Source: CAZUAQ01 sp964618455 (lineage in GTDB: Bacteria; Planctomycetota; Phycisphaerae; UBA1845; PWPN01). Taken from it: a stretch of 64,000 nucleotides of DNA. Shown here one piece after another: positions 63,415 to 64,000 of the stretch (the first letter of the stretch is position 1; the number at the start of each line of letters is the position of its first letter). The stretch spans positions 25,813 to 89,812 of the forward strand of contig CAZUAQ010000020.1 in NCBI GenBank assembly GCA_964618455.1. Direction: 5' to 3'. A program made the position numbers and the translations under genes. The notes beneath the pieces were generated by a model. The model was not told where the DNA came from. It saw only the letters and a list, made by a program, of their open reading frames with translations, and did not search any database.

Positions 63415-64000
63415 AGATTTAGATAATCTGTTATTACGTACACTTTGTCGGTTTAGGGAAGAGCCCGTTGAAACCTTATTGAGAGCATGGCGAATTGCTT
63501 AATATATAAGGTTATGGATTAGCGCCGTTTTATCATTTCCGTAATTATCTGTTAGCGCTTTGCGGGGATGATACTTCCTGTCGAGTTGCATCGTGACTTA
63601 CATCATGGATTAGTATTGAGAATGACGGCTTGGAATGCCGAAAGTGTGCGTTCCAGCCGTAAGCAGAGGAAAGTAACCCATTATCATCTCTGGTCAGCTG
63701 TACCGAACTACCCTCGAATGGAATGGCTGTCCCGCCTCTCAGGTCTTCGCGAATGGCGTCGGCAAGAAGATGTGAAGCATGAGAATCGGCCTCGTCAGGC
63801 TCGCGGCGGGAAGTTTCTTCTTAATTTGAATCTGGAGCTGGGTTAACGAGGGGTTAATCTTCAGCGAGTAGCATGCCTAGTGTGAGCGGGATCCCTTGTC
63901 CTCCGGTGGCATGACGGCGGACAGACGCATCGGATGTACCGGTATTAAGAACGCGTGTGAGAAGCATGGTTATCCCGCTTTCAATCGATGGAGCATCAGG
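63415..64000. other. AT-rich non-coding right edge
   Basis: Nearly 590 bp with clearly lower GC than the rest, mainly 63415-63600. It contains a repeated ATCTGTTA (63426-63433 and 63547-63554) and a promoter-like TTGAGA/TATATA pair (63479-63508). A short frame at 63568-63846 has no recognisable product. It may be the regulatory region of a gene beyond the edge; an ATG at 63966 could open that gene. Confidence 0.5.

Noticed and set aside
63568..63846. 92-codon frame in the AT-rich right edge
   Set aside because: No ribosome-binding site, no similarity to a known protein, base composition unlike neighbouring genes.
1..64000. CRISPR array, tRNA or rRNA genes, prophage or insertion sequence
   Set aside because: No repeat-spacer pattern, cloverleaf/T-loop signature, rRNA sequence, transposase or integrase was found on reading.

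Overview
The window looks like a chromosomal stretch of a high-GC Gram-negative bacterium, most likely a planctomycete (Phycisphaerae-like is my best guess from gene content, not a measured placement). Pointers are LptF/LptG outer-membrane lipopolysaccharide export permeases, a fused SecDF, Tat-exported Gfo/Idh/MocA oxidoreductases, a nucleoside-permease-like MFS carrier, sugar epimerase/isomerase genes, a secreted protein ending in a dockerin-like repeat, and many very short secreted lipoproteins. No rRNA, tRNA, CRISPR array, phage gene, transposase or plasmid gene was recognised. Four runs of exactly ten N (577-586, 22326-22335, 24072-24081, 44653-44662) are assembly gaps and each lies inside a gene.

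Layout. 1-2.8 kb: GT2 glycosyltransferase and panB (minus), back to back with a zinc-ribbon coiled-coil protein (plus) across a divergent promoter. 2.9-7.7 kb: FlgM-like protein, a lipoprotein amidase, three tiny lipoproteins and two tandem TPR membrane proteins. 7.9-13.7 kb: hflX; a frameshifted pectate lyase (PL10) joined to an endonuclease/exonuclease/phosphatase domain; an MFS-acyltransferase fusion. 14-26 kb: lptF-lptG, an alpha/beta hydrolase, a GT39-like glycosyltransferase, a PIG-L deacetylase, DUF456, a metallophosphoesterase, and an ABC ATPase with a large FtsX-type permease. 26-38 kb: micro-lipoprotein, basic Ser/Arg-rich histone-like protein, two Gfo/Idh/MocA oxidoreductases, MFS carrier plus glycoside hydrolase, lipoprotein plus membrane protein, and an FHA-GAF-SpoIIE phosphatase. 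38-46 kb: membrane-anchored amidase, RmuC, sugar epimerase, SecDF. 47-56 kb: large secreted two-repeat protein, Memo-family protein with a winged-helix-like N-terminus, phytase-like lipoprotein, radical SAM/SPASM protein, and a Mre11/SbcD-type nuclease fused to a UvrC-like GIY-YIG nuclease. 56-63.4 kb: lutA-lutB-lutC, a sugar isomerase of the L-rhamnose isomerase type and a divergent GH78 alpha-L-rhamnosidase. 63.4-64 kb: AT-rich stretch without a supported gene.

How the genes may work together. The right end reads as a rhamnoside-to-lactate route: GH78 releases L-rhamnose, the isomerase makes rhamnulose, and LutABC can oxidise the L-lactate that follows from lactaldehyde; the kinase and aldolase steps are not in the window. 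PL10, the TIM-barrel hydrolase, oxidoreductases and epimerase fit a plant or algal polysaccharide feeder. LptFG, SecDF, the ABC-FtsX pair and the MFS-acyltransferase are envelope housekeeping. The most novel-looking single gene is the SbcD-UvrC-type nuclease fusion at 53743-55902; next are the Memo protein with its extra N-terminal domain near a SPASM radical SAM enzyme, and the PL10-EEP fusion.
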